The notes under the pieces were generated by a model. The model worked only from the letters and a program-made list of their open reading frames with translations. It had not been told where the DNA came from and did not search any database. A stretch of 64,000 nt of DNA from positions 235,068 through 299,067 of the forward strand of contig NZ_AAWS01000005.1 in NCBI RefSeq assembly GCF_000169175.1, read 5' to 3'. The translations under genes and the position numbers were made by a program. Source of the stretch: Microscilla marina ATCC 23134 (GTDB lineage: Bacteria > Bacteroidota > Bacteroidia > Cytophagales > Microscillaceae). Positions 27,602 through 37,753 of this stretch are shown in pieces; positions within the stretch are counted from its first letter, which is position 1, and each line of letters opens with the position of its first letter.

Positions 27602-28222
27602 TTACTTGGTGTTGACAGCGCCCTGCAGGTCTTTTCTGAGGCGGCTCAGCTGAGTAGGGGTAATGCCCAAATAAGAAGCTATATGTAGTTGGGGCACACG
27701 TTTGTCGAGCGTGGGGTATTCGGTCAAAAAAGCACGATAACGTTCGGCAGAGGTCTGAGTAGCAAAGGCAATCTGGCGTTGCTCATTTTTTATTACCCAG
27801 CTTTGTTCCAAATAAGCAATATGAAAACGACTGAGCTCAGGGATACGATGCACCAACTGTTTGTATTGACCATGGTCAAATTCTAGCAAAACAGTGTCTT
27901 CCAATGCCCAAATGTCAAACATTGAAGGGGTTTGTTGAAGCAAAGAAACCGTGGAAGCAGCAAAGCTATTTTCGAGGAAAAAATTTTTGATATGTGCGTG
28001 CCCGTCGTTGGTCAAAAACTGCGAAACCAGGATGCCCTTACAAACAAAATACATTTTTTTTGCTACTTGGTTTACCGGCACAAGGTATGCTCCTTTTTTT
28101 ATGTGTTGCAGGCGAGTTAAACCTTGTATTTGTTCAAAACTTTCATTGCTGATTGGGCTGTATTGATGCATGCTTTGCTTGAACTGTTCAAGGTATGGCG
28201 TGTTGTTTTTGGTGGTGTTCAT
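27602..28222 (-). CDS. Crp/Fnr-family transcriptional regulator
   Basis: A 206-residue protein with an N-terminal cyclic-nucleotide-binding-like beta-roll (about 25-130: LVPVNQVAKKMYFVCKGIL, HAHIKNFFLENSFAAS) and a C-terminal winged helix-turn-helix (VPQLHIASYLGITPTQLSRLRK). It lacks the full cAMP phosphate-binding signature, so the effector is unknown. Its ATG directly abuts the stop of the MFS gene upstream (28223), so the two form an operon, and the regulator probably controls that transporter. Bacteroidota have many such one-ligand regulators. Confidence 0.85.
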   Translation of the reverse strand: MNTTKNNTPYLEQFKQSMHQYSPISNESFEQIQGLTRLQHIKKGAYLVPVNQVAKKMYFVCKGILVSQFLTNDGHAHIKNFFLENSFAASTVSLLQQTPSMFDIWALEDTVLLEFDHGQYKQLVHRIPELSRFHIAYLEQSWVIKNEQRQIAFATQTSAERYRAFLTEYPTLDKRVPQLHIASYLGITPTQLSRLRKDLQGAVNTK

Positions 28223-29539
28223 TTAATTTTTTTGGTGATATGTAAACCGCAACATAGGCAAACAAGCCAAGAAAACAATGAAAATAATACCGGCAGCAAG
28301 CAAAAAAGTATAACTGCCTAAAGAGCTGTAAATAATGCCACCTATAATAAGCCCCATGATACTGGCAAGACTCCCAAAGCTGTTGGCAATGCCTTGTACA
28401 TAGCCTTGGTAGTGTGGTGGGGGTATTTTTGCTAAAATAGACAAAAAAGAAGCCCACATCAGCCCATTGCCCAAAGCAAAAAAGACTGTAGAAATATATA
28501 CCAACCATAAATGACCAGTACTGAGCAGGATAAAATGAAAAATCAAAATAAAGCTACCTGCTATAGTCAATACTTCGTCTGATAGCTTTTTGGACAAATA
28601 GCTAAGCAGGGGACCTTGTACTGCTACCATTAGCCCGCCTAAAATAGAAAAAAAGATACCTAAATTCATAATACTCCAGCCAAGCCCATCTTTGGCAATG
28701 GCGTGAATAGGAAAAGCAGTATAAAAAATATTGAAACCTAAAAAGATAAGGAAATATAATAAAAACATGTAAGGTAGGTGGGGTATTTTGATTACATCTT
28801 TAAAGCGCACTTTTTGAGGGTTTTCTACCTCATAACAATCTTTATGTGCTTGCGAAAGTATTTTTTCGAGCCCTTCTTTTTGAATGTGACTATCTATGGC
28901 GGTACACTTAGACTCAGGCAAGTATTTATAGATAACAAATACTGCGACAAATGAAATGGCTATAGCTGCCAATACCGGAATAATTTCGCCAAAAGAAGTG
29001 GTCCCCAGCGTGCCTGCCAGCAAAGGACCAACAATAAATCCCAGGTTTGCCGAAGCAGATAGTTTACCAAAATTAGCCTTTCTATTGGTGTCGTTGGAGA
29101 TATCGGCAAGGTAGGCATTGGCCACCGATACATTGCCTCCGGTGAGTCCGTCGAGCGCTCTTGCCACAAACAATACCAACAAAGGAATGGTAATGGTAAA
29201 TAGCCCAAAGGTGCCAGAGTTGAACTTTGCCAAAGCTTGAATAGGAATGAGCAGTGCAACTAAAAATATAACCCACGAAAAGAGTGTACCTGCCTGACTG
29301 AGCAGTAAAATTTTGCGTCGCCCGTGCGTATCAGACCACCTGCCTAGTATAGGGGCTCCTACAAGTTGGAAAGTAGGATAAACAGCCCCTAATACTCCAT
29401 ATATAATGGCATTGCCGCCAAACCGGGTCACTAAAAATACTAAAAAGGGTAAGATAATGCTGTAGCCCAAAGTGCCAATAAAATTGACCAGTAACAAAGG
29501 AAATATAGAAGGGGTTTGGGTGGTAGACGTAGTAGCCAT
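28223..29539 (-). CDS. MFS transporter, TetA/multidrug-like
   Basis: A 438-residue, 12-helix transporter. GAPILGRWSDTHGRRKILLLS (loop 2-3) is the canonical MFS motif A, and ARALDGLTGGNVSVANAYLAD resembles motif C of the drug:H+ antiporter (TetA) group. A hydrophilic central loop (about 205-245) includes SHIQKEGLEKILSQAHKDCY. Substrate unknown, possibly a toxic compound. It is the first gene of an operon with the abutting Crp-family regulator. Confidence 0.87.
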   Translation of the reverse strand: MATTSTTQTPSIFPLLLVNFIGTLGYSIILPFLVFLVTRFGGNAIIYGVLGAVYPTFQLVGAPILGRWSDTHGRRKILLLSQAGTLFSWVIFLVALLIPIQALAKFNSGTFGLFTITIPLLVLFVARALDGLTGGNVSVANAYLADISNDTNRKANFGKLSASANLGFIVGPLLAGTLGTTSFGEIIPVLAAIAISFVAVFVIYKYLPESKCTAIDSHIQKEGLEKILSQAHKDCYEVENPQKVRFKDVIKIPHLPYMFLLYFLIFLGFNIFYTAFPIHAIAKDGLGWSIMNLGIFFSILGGLMVAVQGPLLSYLSKKLSDEVLTIAGSFILIFHFILLSTGHLWLVYISTVFFALGNGLMWASFLSILAKIPPPHYQGYVQGIANSFGSLASIMGLIIGGIIYSSLGSYTFLLAAGIIFIVFLACLPMLRFTYHQKN

Positions 29540-29721
29540 AAGTTAATGTTATAAATCCAGATGGGGGTAGAGGTTCGTAGGTATTACAAAATCTTGTGCA
29601 TAAGATACGAATTTGTTTTAATAACATACGGTTACATTGGACAATAATTCAACCATCACCGTTCTACATTTTTTGTAGGTGGTTTTCAAAATTAAAAAAC
29701 ATTATATCAGGAAGTTTGTTG

Positions 29722-29729
29722 TATATTTG
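29722..29729 (+). promoter_or_regulatory. TAnnTTTG box upstream of the ECF sigma gene
   Basis: TATATTTG about 90 bp before the sigma-factor start. No good -33 match. Confidence 0.35.
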
Positions 29730-29817
29730 AAAAGCTTAAAAAGTTCTGATACTCGTTGAAACATCTCGATTATAGGGAGATAACCTGGGGGTATAAACCT
29801 GTTTTAAATACATAACA

Positions 29818-30369
29818 TTGTTATCTGCAAATACAAATATATCTACCAATGAAGAAGAGCTGGTCAGGTTGCTGAAAAGCAAAGACAGGAAAGGTTTTGC
29901 CCTGCTGTACGATCGCTATTCTGGAGCACTATATGGTGTAATTTTGAAAATTGTAAAAGTAGAAGAGGTGGCGCAGGATGTGTTACAGGATAGTTTTGTG
30001 AAAATCTGGAAAAAAATCCAGAGTTATGATACTACCAAAGGCACGCTGTTTACCTGGATACTGAATATTGCCCGTAACACGGCAATTGACAAGACCCGCT
30101 CGAAAGCATACAAGCAGCAAGCGAGTGTGCTGGACATAGACAAAGGAGCTGCCGTAGCTGCGGCAAGCCGGGGGAATAAATCAAAAATTGATTTTATTGG
30201 AGTTGACAAGGGCGTGGCACAGCTAAAGCCAGAGTATCAAGAAGCCATCGACTACATTTATTTTAAAGGCTATACTCACTCAGAGGCTGCCGAAGCCTTA
30301 GAGTTACCCTTGGGTACTCTCAAAACCAGGGTGAGAATGGCTATTCAGGAATTGAGAAAATTAACTTAA
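29818..30369 (+). CDS. ECF-type RNA polymerase sigma factor
   Basis: A 183-residue sigma-70 family factor. Region 2 (about 25-90) contains FALLYDRYSGALYGVILKI, AQDVLQDSFVKIWKKI and FTWILNIARNTAIDKTRSK; region 4 (about 125-183) has YQEAIDYIYFKGYTHSEAAEALELPLGTLKTRVRMAI. No region 3, as in group IV factors. The start appears to be TTG (29818), as no in-frame ATG lies upstream of region 2. It is co-transcribed with the anti-sigma gene 7 bp downstream, which should hold it inactive. Confidence 0.93.
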   Translation: MLSANTNISTNEEELVRLLKSKDRKGFALLYDRYSGALYGVILKIVKVEEVAQDVLQDSFVKIWKKIQSYDTTKGTLFTWILNIARNTAIDKTRSKAYKQQASVLDIDKGAAVAAASRGNKSKIDFIGVDKGVAQLKPEYQEAIDYIYFKGYTHSEAAEALELPLGTLKTRVRMAIQELRKLT

Positions 30370-30376
30370 CGACAAC

Positions 30377-31246
30377 TTGGACATACAAGCTTACATATCG
30401 TCGGGGATCATAGAAAACTACGTTTTAGGAGCAACTACGCCCGAAGAAAACGCTGAAATAGAGCGTTTGGCACAAGAGTATCCTGAAATACAGCAAGAGA
30501 TAGAAGCAAACAAACACGCGCTGTTGGCGTATGTGCTTGATTTTGCTGAAGAACCCCCTGCCGACATTCGTGACAAGGTATTGAGCAAACTTGATCAGTT
30601 GGCAGATGAAGAAGAAACAGATGATGACAACTTTGCTATAGAGAAAGAAATAGCCAATATTCAGGAGGCACCCTCTAGGCAACTGTTCCCTTTCAAAACT
30701 TATATGGTGGCAGCATCCTTTGTATTGCTCGTGGCTAGTTTTAGCGCCAACATATATTTTTATAGCCAGTGGCAACAAACAAAAGATAATTTGAACGTGG
30801 CACTGCTGGATAAGCAAATGATGGCTAACACCCTCAAAACTCAAACTACTAAGCAGAGTCAGGTTTTAGACCAGGTAAAAGAGGAGTTGGCTATTTTGAA
30901 AAGCCCCGCCATTGCCTCGGTAAAACTTGCCTCAGTAGATGGCGCACCGTCTTGTTCGGCAAAAATTTATTGGGATACCAAAACCAAATATGTGTACATA
31001 GACGCGAGTAAATTACCCGAACCTCCTAAAAATAAACAGTATCAGTTGTGGTACATTGATGGTAAAAACACAGTAGATGCTGGGGTGTTTGATATGGGTA
31101 AAAAATCTGGCCATTTGCAGAAGCTCAAACTGGTACCCAATGCCCAGGCTTTTGCCGTAACCCTGGAAAAAATGGGAGGTGTACCTAAGTCAGAAGGTGA
31201 CCTGTATGCCTTGGGCAAAATGGAAAACGAAACAAGAGAAAATTAG
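30377..31246 (+). CDS. Anti-sigma factor, RskA-like
   Basis: A 289-residue protein starting at a TTG 7 bp after the sigma-factor stop. The cytoplasmic N-terminus (about 1-95) is a ZAS-like helical region without zinc ligands (ENYVLGATTPEENAEIERLAQEYP). One transmembrane helix follows (about 105-128, MVAASFVLLVASFSANIYFY). After it come a coiled-coil stretch and a C-terminal RskA domain with LPEPPKNKQYQLWYIDG and DAGVFDMGKKSGHLQKL. The role is to bind the ECF factor until an envelope signal releases it. The signal is not known. Confidence 0.9.
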   Translation: MDIQAYISSGIIENYVLGATTPEENAEIERLAQEYPEIQQEIEANKHALLAYVLDFAEEPPADIRDKVLSKLDQLADEEETDDDNFAIEKEIANIQEAPSRQLFPFKTYMVAASFVLLVASFSANIYFYSQWQQTKDNLNVALLDKQMMANTLKTQTTKQSQVLDQVKEELAILKSPAIASVKLASVDGAPSCSAKIYWDTKTKYVYIDASKLPEPPKNKQYQLWYIDGKNTVDAGVFDMGKKSGHLQKLKLVPNAQAFAVTLEKMGGVPKSEGDLYALGKMENETREN

Positions 31247-31313
31247 CTGATAGGTTATCAATAATTGAGATAAAAGCAAACAACGATTATCTGTAATATC
31301 TTTAAGCAATGGA

Positions 31314-31351
31314 TCAGGCATTTGGTGCAACATCAAATGCCTGATTTTTTT
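31314..31351 (+). terminator. Terminator of the sigma/anti-sigma operon
   Basis: TCAGGCATTTG / CAAATGCCTGA stem with a 9-base loop followed by TTTTTTTAT. Confidence 0.8.
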
Positions 31352-31355
31352 ATGC

Positions 31356-31574
31356 TTAACTCACTACTTCATAACTCTTGATCTCGATGCCGGTTCCCCA
31401 CATAAACACCGACATTTGCTGGGCAGACTCTTCTGCTTCTATTGTTACTTTGAGCCCCTCTACTTGAAGTGCTTTAGGCATATTGGTAGGACGCCATTTT
31501 TTATCATCGTTGCCTATGATACCCCAAAAACCAGGTCCTAAATGTTGAAATACTACTTTTCCGTTGATAGTCAT
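31356..31574 (-). CDS. Small conserved-looking protein of unknown function
   Basis: About 72 residues from the ATG at 31574; a longer form could start at 31625. The sequence is compact and beta-rich, with no signal peptide or membrane segment: MTINGKVVFQHLGPGFWGII, then a charged NDDKKWRP segment, then VEGLKVTIEAEESAQQ and FMWGTGIEIKSYEVV. The pattern looks like a small OB-like or SH3-like barrel. No named family recognised. It faces the sigma/anti-sigma operon convergently. Confidence 0.55.
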   Translation of the reverse strand: MTINGKVVFQHLGPGFWGIIGNDDKKWRPTNMPKALQVEGLKVTIEAEESAQQMSVFMWGTGIEIKSYEVVS

Positions 31575-31947
31575 ATAGTTGATTTGTTTTTTTAGTAATA
31601 TACCTACCGCCAAGGGTAAGTTCAAAAATGATTTCCAATATAGTCAGAATCGAAAAAAACAAGCCCCATGAATTGTAATTTTGCTTAAAATATAACTCTA
31701 TGGTTAACATAATTGAAGTTATTAAACAAAATTCTTCATTTTGCCTCATACAACCTGAAAGTTAGGTTTGATAACTCGCTCTTTGTAATGATGGTTCAGT
31801 ATATTTGGGGTACCAAAAAATAAGGAGGGGAGAAGGTGGGATTGCCTCAGGCAGGCATCAATGAAGAATAGCCCTTAAGCAAACTTTCAGTAATTACACC
31901 AGCCCCCATCGTGCCAGATGAGGGTGGTGGTGTGATCAGATAAATAT

Positions 31948-33393
31948 TTAATCCTCAGGGCTAAACACATAATATGTCTTGCCAGCCTTTAAGCGCGTAT
32001 TTCTTCGGAGCTTGTTCCAGCGACGAAACTGGGCTTCAGTAATTTTGTGCTTCTTACAAACCAAGGCAACCGTATCGCCGGTTTTGGCAATATAAGTAAC
32101 TACAATTTCATCATTTTTTTTGAGTTTATCCTTTTTAGTAGGAGCGCTTGTGCCTTTAGGAGCAGTTATGTAATAGGTTTTTCCTGCATAAATTTTGTCT
32201 TTTCGTTGAAGCTTATTCCATCGACGAAAATCAGCACTGTTGATGCCAAACTTTACACAAATCTCTGAAACTGTGTCGCCACGGCGCACCTTGTACTGAC
32301 CATTTTTGCTTTGGGCAATGGTTTGTACAGGTTTTTGTACATAATAGGTTTTTCCTGCATAAATTTTTGACCTGCGTCCCAAACGGTTCCAACGGCGAAA
32401 ATCTGCAGCAGAAATATTAAACTTTGCACAAATCTCCGATACAGTATCACCTCTTTTAGCCTTGTAGGTTTTTACCTTTTGAACTTCTTTTACTTCTTCT
32501 TTTTCTTTGATGTCATTTACTACCGCTACCTGAGGTTTTTCTACGATTTGGGTGGCGGGTGGTGGGCTTACATAATAAGCTTTCTCTACCAAAAGGCGGG
32601 CATCTTTCTCAAGTTGATTCCAGCGCATAAACTCGGTAACGTGAATCTCAAATTTACGACAAATCTGAAAAAGCCCGTCGCCTTCCTGAGCCAGGTACTT
32701 TGCGCGCACAATGGGTGGTGTTACATAGTAGTACTGGTTGGCGTAAATTTTATTGTTGGCTGCCACCCCGTTCCAGCGTTTAAAGTCATCACGGTCAAGG
32801 CGATACCTCTTACACAATTTTATTAGGTTTTCGCGACGTTTTGCCAAATGTTGTTTGCGTTGTTTTACCTCGTTTACACTTACCTCACCATCTCCCAACT
32901 CACTGCCTTGTATAATATCATAATTGAAAGTATGCTCGTGTTTTTTCGGGTAACCCGCGATCAAAGGGACTACCTCTTGCACAATAATTTTGAATGATAG
33001 CAGATTGTCCTGGCTACTCTTCATCTCAAAATTACCCAAAAGGGTAGAAGCACTCTTGCTATATTGTTCAGGTTGAGCTTTGTAGGCTTTTTGTACCTTT
33101 TCTAAAAATGATTGCACGTGCCCATAAAGCAGGTTTTTCACCTTTTTATTCAGTGATTTAGCCAACACTGGATAATTATTTTCCAAAAACTTGGGGTAAT
33201 TAATCTGGATGGTATAATAAGGGCAGTCGCCCGCAACACAATAAGATTTCTTTGCCAAGCTGTCCTGGTCAAAGTTTACGGTGCCTATATTGTCTTGAGC
33301 GCATACAGGGGCGCAAAGCATCAGCAGCAGCCATAATACTCCTCCAAGCGGGAATCTGAGTATAGTTTGTTTTTTCATGTTCAACTGTTTCAT
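31948..33393 (-). CDS. Secreted protein with five LysM modules
   Basis: A 481-residue protein with a signal peptide (about 1-32, cleavage near PVCAQ). Residues about 45-180 form an unassigned domain resembling periplasmic DUF3298/DUF4163-type folds (CPYYTIQINYPKF, LLSFKIIVQEVV). Then come five LysM-like repeats at about 185-226, 231-276, 310-352, 367-408 and 433-477. Each follows a pattern like GDTVSEICAKF, then ADFRRWNRL, then IYAGKTYYV. The first is the most degenerate. LysM modules bind N-acetylglucosamine-containing glycans, so the protein probably binds peptidoglycan in the periplasm or outer envelope. It is monocistronic. Confidence 0.88.
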   Translation of the reverse strand: MKQLNMKKQTILRFPLGGVLWLLLMLCAPVCAQDNIGTVNFDQDSLAKKSYCVAGDCPYYTIQINYPKFLENNYPVLAKSLNKKVKNLLYGHVQSFLEKVQKAYKAQPEQYSKSASTLLGNFEMKSSQDNLLSFKIIVQEVVPLIAGYPKKHEHTFNYDIIQGSELGDGEVSVNEVKQRKQHLAKRRENLIKLCKRYRLDRDDFKRWNGVAANNKIYANQYYYVTPPIVRAKYLAQEGDGLFQICRKFEIHVTEFMRWNQLEKDARLLVEKAYYVSPPPATQIVEKPQVAVVNDIKEKEEVKEVQKVKTYKAKRGDTVSEICAKFNISAADFRRWNRLGRRSKIYAGKTYYVQKPVQTIAQSKNGQYKVRRGDTVSEICVKFGINSADFRRWNKLQRKDKIYAGKTYYITAPKGTSAPTKKDKLKKNDEIVVTYIAKTGDTVALVCKKHKITEAQFRRWNKLRRNTRLKAGKTYYVFSPED

Positions 33394-34424
33394 ATCAAAG
33401 TGTATACTATTTTGGTAGCGTTTGTTTGAGTGTTTTAACGCTCAAAATCTACTTATTTGTGTTCCGAAAACAAAACTGCGTAAATTTTTATTACGCCAAA
33501 AGCGTGTAGTTAAAAAACTCTAGTAGCATATTTGTGAAAAACCATGACTTTACCTTACTTGCCTCTACCTGCTAAAATCAGTGGAGGTACAGGGGCTTTA
33601 TATTTTTTTTTGTTGGTAAAAAGTCAACTTAAGAAAAAGAGAAAATTTAGCGAAGCTTTTTTTGGTTGGGTCAATCCGTGAACCCCCTATTTTTTTTAAA
33701 AAAACAAGTTATTTTTTTATGACCATCTCCTTTCTCACTTCACCTCATGAGATATGCTTTGGCTATCAGGCAATTCGCTGCCTTTTGCGTGGAAAAATAC
33801 GTTTATTCGGGCTTTAAATGTTAAGTTTTAACATCGAAAAAAATTACGAAAACTTGTCGGTTACAAGGGCTTTTTTGTAAGTTTAAGTTTAGTTTGAAAA
33901 CAACCTGAGAATGGTTTGCTCAAATGGATAGCTTTAGACTTCTGGAGTAGTTTTTGAATACTGAGATTTCTTAAGCACATCTGTTGATGCACACATAAAA
34001 TCATTCTCAATACTTACAAAATGTGACCTTCAAATTTGCAAAGATGGGGAGAGCGATTGTTAAATATACAAGCAAAGGTACACAGGTAAGCATTCAATAA
34101 AAGAACCAGATACTCAAATATATAATTCTCATTATCAGCTAGTTATGTTGATTGTAAAAATAACTGACTAATAACCAATTAGTTAGTATGTACTCTCCTG
34201 ATTATACCAAATAATATTCTCGATGTTTGTAAAAACCGACGGGAAGAACTGATGTAAAATTCACATTTTTTTGATGTTTTTTTCATACTGAAAACTAGAT
34301 AGTTATCAGATAATTCTGCTAATGTTACTTTAGCGAAAGGGAGCTTTTGCTTGTGAATTTAGCTTTTTAATCGTAACTTATAAAAGATTTTTAAACCGAT
34401 ATACCCAAATAAAGAGGCGAACAT
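33394..34424. other. Long intergenic region upstream of nrdA
   Basis: About 1 kb, AT-rich, with no gene seen. A short hairpin CTTGT CGGTT ACAAG followed by GGCTTTTTT occurs at about 33852-33877 and resembles a weak plus-strand terminator. ACTAAT AACCA ATTAGT near 34165-34190 is a small inverted repeat. It may carry nrdA regulatory sites, but none could be assigned. Confidence 0.4.
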
Positions 34425-36851
34425 ATGCAAGTAATTAAACGCGATGGCAGACGCGAGTCTGTAAGATTTGATAAAATTACGGCACGTATTGAGAAGTTGT
34501 CATATAGCCTGGCGCGCGACTATGTGCAGCCGGTAGAGGTAGCCAAAAAAGTAATCACTGGAATTTATGATGGAGTGACTACGATAGAGTTGGATAACCT
34601 GGCCGCTGAAACCGCCGCTACTATGGCAATTAAGCACCCTGATTATGCGATTTTGGCAGCTCGCATAGCTATTTCTAACCTTCATAAAACTACTTCTAAA
34701 GTTTTTTCAAAAACTATGAAAGAACTTTATGAATATATCGACCCAAAAACTGGAGAAAAAGCCGGGCTTATCTCAGACGAAACCCACGCAGCAATTCAAA
34801 AAAATGCCGCTGTGCTGGATTCCTCTATTATCTATGACCGTGACTACAACTACGACTACTTTGGGTTTAAAACCCTGGAGCGTTCTTATTTGCTAAAAAT
34901 GGATGGTCAAGTAGTGGAGCGCCCTCAGCACATGCTCATGAGGGTGGCAGTAGGCATTCATGGCGAAGATGTAGACAAAGTACTGGAAACGTATGAACTG
35001 TTGTCGGGCAAGTGGTTTACCCATGCCACCCCTACTTTGTTTAATGCAGGTACTCCCAAGCCTCAACTGAGCAGCTGTTTCTTGCTTACTATGCAAGACG
35101 ATAGCATTGAGGGCATTTATGATACCTTGAAACAGTGCGCCAAAATCTCGCAATCGGCGGGAGGCATTGGCCTCTCTATTCATAATGTGCGCGCTACGGG
35201 CTCTTATATCAAGGGCACCAATGGCACCTCTAACGGAGTGATTCCTATGTTGAAGGTTTTTAACGACACGGCTCGTTATGTAGACCAAGGCGGTGGAAAG
35301 CGTAAAGGGGCTTTTGCGATTTACCTGGAACCCTGGCACGCCGATATTTTCGAGTTTTTAGACTTGAAAAAGAACCACGGAAAAGAAGAGTTAAGAGCCC
35401 GCGACTTGTTTTATGCCATGTGGTTGTCTGACTTGTTTATGAAACGCGTAGAAAACGACGACACCTGGTCATTGTTTTGCCCCAATGAAGCTCCCGGCCT
35501 GCACGAAGTTTACGGAGAAGAATTTGAAAAATTATACGAACAATATGAGCTTGAGGGCAGAGCACGCAAGGTGATCAAAGCGCAAGATTTATGGTTTAAA
35601 ATTCTTGAATCACAAATTGAAACGGGTACGCCTTATATGTTGTATAAAGATGCTGCCAACGAAAAGTCGAACCAGAAAAACCTGGGAACGATCAAGAGCA
35701 GTAACTTGTGTACCGAGATTATGGAATACACCAGCAAAGACGAGGTAGCTGTGTGTAACCTGGCTTCTATTGCCCTGCCTAAGTTTGTGATAGATGGCAA
35801 GTTTGACCACCAAAAACTATATGAAGTAACTCAGGTAGTAACCCGCAACCTGAACCGCATCATTGACATTAACTATTATCCGGTAAAAGAAGCCGAAAAT
35901 TCTAACTTGCGTCACCGCCCAATTGGCATTGGAGTACAAGGACTTGCCGACACGTTTATGATGTTGCGTATGCCGTTTGACTCTGAGGAAGCTAAAGGCT
36001 TGAACAAAGATATTTTCGAGACCATTTATTTTGCCTCTATGACTGCCTCTATGGAGCTTGCTCAAAAAGAGGGGGCGTATGAAAGCTATAAAGGTTCACC
36101 TGTTTCTGAGGGTATTTTTCAGTTTGATATGTGGGGCGTGAAACCAGAATCGGGTCGTTGGGATTGGCAAGCCTTACGCAAAGACGTGAAAAAACACGGA
36201 GCACGCAACTCGCTATTGTTGGCACCTATGCCTACTGCTTCTACCTCGCAGATTTTGGGCAACAATGAGTGTTTTGAACCTTATACTTCTAACATTTATA
36301 CGCGTCGTGTACTTTCGGGCGAGTTTGTGGTAGTAAACAAGCACCTGCTGAACGATTTGGTAGAGTTGAACTTATGGGGCGGAGATATGGAAAACCGTAT
36401 CAAGGCAGCCAATGGTTCGGTACAAAACATTCCAGAGATTCCACAAAACCTGAAAGATATTTATAAAACTGTGTGGGAAATCAAACAAAAGGATGTTGTA
36501 GATATGGCAGCCGACCGTGGTGCTTTTATCTGTCAAAGTCAGAGCTTGAACATTCATATGGAAAACCCTACTTTTGGTAAGCTTACTTCTATGCACTTTT
36601 ACGCCTGGAAAAAGGGCTTAAAAACCGGTACTTATTACCTACGCACCAAGGCAGCTGCCAAGGCTATCCAGTTTACCGTAGAGAAAAAGTATCAGGAGGA
36701 AAGCAAGGGAAAGATTAATGGGCAGGCGGATTTAGTAGCTACTACCGCCTCAGCGTCTGCCCATCAGAATGGTAGTGTATCGGAAGAGTACAATGTAGAA
36801 GGACAAAACTGCTCGATCGACGATCCAGATTGCGATTCTTGTGGAGCTTAG
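34425..36851 (+). CDS. nrdA: Ribonucleoside-diphosphate reductase, alpha subunit (class I)
   Basis: An 808-residue large subunit reducing NDPs to dNDPs. The N-terminal ATP-cone (about 1-90, [18 protein letters not shown]) is the allosteric site. Active-site residues: C218 (LSSCFLL), C429 of NLCTEIME as the thiyl radical cysteine with N427 and E431, and C444 (VCNLASIAL). Near the C-terminus a [11 protein letters not shown] segment provides the cysteine pair that is re-reduced by thioredoxin or glutaredoxin. The radical-generating NrdB is not adjacent in this window. It ends in a hairpin at 36883-36914. Confidence 0.96.
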   Translation: MQVIKRDGRRESVRFDKITARIEKLSYSLARDYVQPVEVAKKVITGIYDGVTTIELDNLAAETAATMAIKHPDYAILAARIAISNLHKTTSKVFSKTMKELYEYIDPKTGEKAGLISDETHAAIQKNAAVLDSSIIYDRDYNYDYFGFKTLERSYLLKMDGQVVERPQHMLMRVAVGIHGEDVDKVLETYELLSGKWFTHATPTLFNAGTPKPQLSSCFLLTMQDDSIEGIYDTLKQCAKISQSAGGIGLSIHNVRATGSYIKGTNGTSNGVIPMLKVFNDTARYVDQGGGKRKGAFAIYLEPWHADIFEFLDLKKNHGKEELRARDLFYAMWLSDLFMKRVENDDTWSLFCPNEAPGLHEVYGEEFEKLYEQYELEGRARKVIKAQDLWFKILESQIETGTPYMLYKDAANEKSNQKNLGTIKSSNLCTEIMEYTSKDEVAVCNLASIALPKFVIDGKFDHQKLYEVTQVVTRNLNRIIDINYYPVKEAENSNLRHRPIGIGVQGLADTFMMLRMPFDSEEAKGLNKDIFETIYFASMTASMELAQKEGAYESYKGSPVSEGIFQFDMWGVKPESGRWDWQALRKDVKKHGARNSLLLAPMPTASTSQILGNNECFEPYTSNIYTRRVLSGEFVVVNKHLLNDLVELNLWGGDMENRIKAANGSVQNIPEIPQNLKDIYKTVWEIKQKDVVDMAADRGAFICQSQSLNIHMENPTFGKLTSMHFYAWKKGLKTGTYYLRTKAAAKAIQFTVEKKYQEESKGKINGQADLVATTASASAHQNGSVSEEYNVEGQNCSIDDPDCDSCGA

Positions 36852-37175
36852 TCGGGTATTAGGTTTTGCCTAAAATATAAACGCCCCTATTTTCATTTTT
36901 GTGAAAGTGGGGGCTTTGTTTTGATATAAAATCTTAATTGTTGCCATCGTTACTCACTCTCTGGGTTAGTTTCGTTTAAGACCAAGAGTTGATGGAAGAA
37001 TGTTCAACAACACTGAAGTTTGATGTAACAAAATAACCCCACCAAGCCTGAAAAAACTTTGAGCATAGGGGTGTTCAAGCTACTTATTCAGACATATTGA
37101 AATTTTCTTCGTAAATTGTATGTATGAACTCAAAAAGGGTTCAATCAGGTTTTTTTTACCATAAAATGCATGATT
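36852..37175. other. Intergenic region at the left edge of the hairpin array
   Basis: Contains the nrdA terminator and a degenerate copy of the array hairpin (about 36955-36985, ending AAGACCAAGAG). Nothing coding. Confidence 0.5.
36883..36914 (+). terminator. nrdA terminator
   Basis: GCCCC TATTTTCA / GTGAAAG TGGGGGC hairpin followed by a T-rich tail, 30 bp past the nrdA stop. Confidence 0.75.
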
Positions 37176-37316
37176 ATGAAAAGTAAAATCAAGAAGTTTA
37201 AGAAAGTAGTGATTTCCAAAAAGCAGTTAAGTACATTGAAAGGAGGGCTGTTAAGTGGTAGGCTTGATGAACTTGAGGGTGATATAAGCTGGCACGAATC
37301 TAATGATAATGGATAG
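37176..37316 (+). CDS. Small peptide with double-glycine-type leader, possible bacteriocin/RiPP precursor
   Basis: A 46-residue frame from ATG 37176 (a second in-frame ATG lies at 37170). It begins MKSKIKKFKKVV and continues ISKKQLSTLKGG, which resembles the KKxLSxLxGG leaders of Bacteroidota secreted natural-product precursors. These are cut after GG by peptidase-containing ABC transporters. The remaining 22 residues (LLSGRLDELEGDISWHESND plus NG) are acidic and lack Cys or Thr, so a lanthipeptide core is unlikely. No maturation or export gene is adjacent. The function is not known. Confidence 0.5.
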   Translation: MKSKIKKFKKVVISKKQLSTLKGGLLSGRLDELEGDISWHESNDNG

Positions 37317-37753
37317 TTGTTTAGAAAATAACCTACTTATAACCCCCATGTTCATTTTTGAGCGTAGGGGGATATTGAGTGAACTTTCTGTCTTCATCAC
37401 AACGGCTAACCCACTCGAACAACCACCTCCGTATTGGTCTTAGGCCTGCCGTGACCAATACAATGTTTATTCAAAACTTTGCGATCGTTCTTCACTCTCT
37501 TGGTCGGCTTCGCTAAAGACCAAGAGCTGAGGCTTGGGTTCTTTTTGATTCAATATCTGTTAGTTTTTACGGCGAAGTTCAATCCACCCAAATAACCACC
37601 TCCGTATTGGTCTTAGGCTTGCCGTGACCAATACAATGCTTATTCAAAACTTTGCTATCTCTTGACCTGATTACTTAAGATCAAGAACTGAAAGTAGCCG
37701 ATTTTTATTTCTTCACGTCTATAATCATAATATTCTTTCAAAACAGTATACCT
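37317..37753. repeat. Left arm of the RAYT-associated hairpin array
   Basis: Two copies of hairpin A (GTATTGGTC / GACCAATAC with a 13-base loop) at 37431-37461 and 37604-37634, 173 bp apart. Hairpin B (CTCTTGGTC / GACCAAGAG) is at 37497-37526, with a degenerate copy near 37640-37675. A CCCCCATG / CGTAGGGGG hairpin follows the small peptide at about 37340-37372. Confidence 0.8.
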
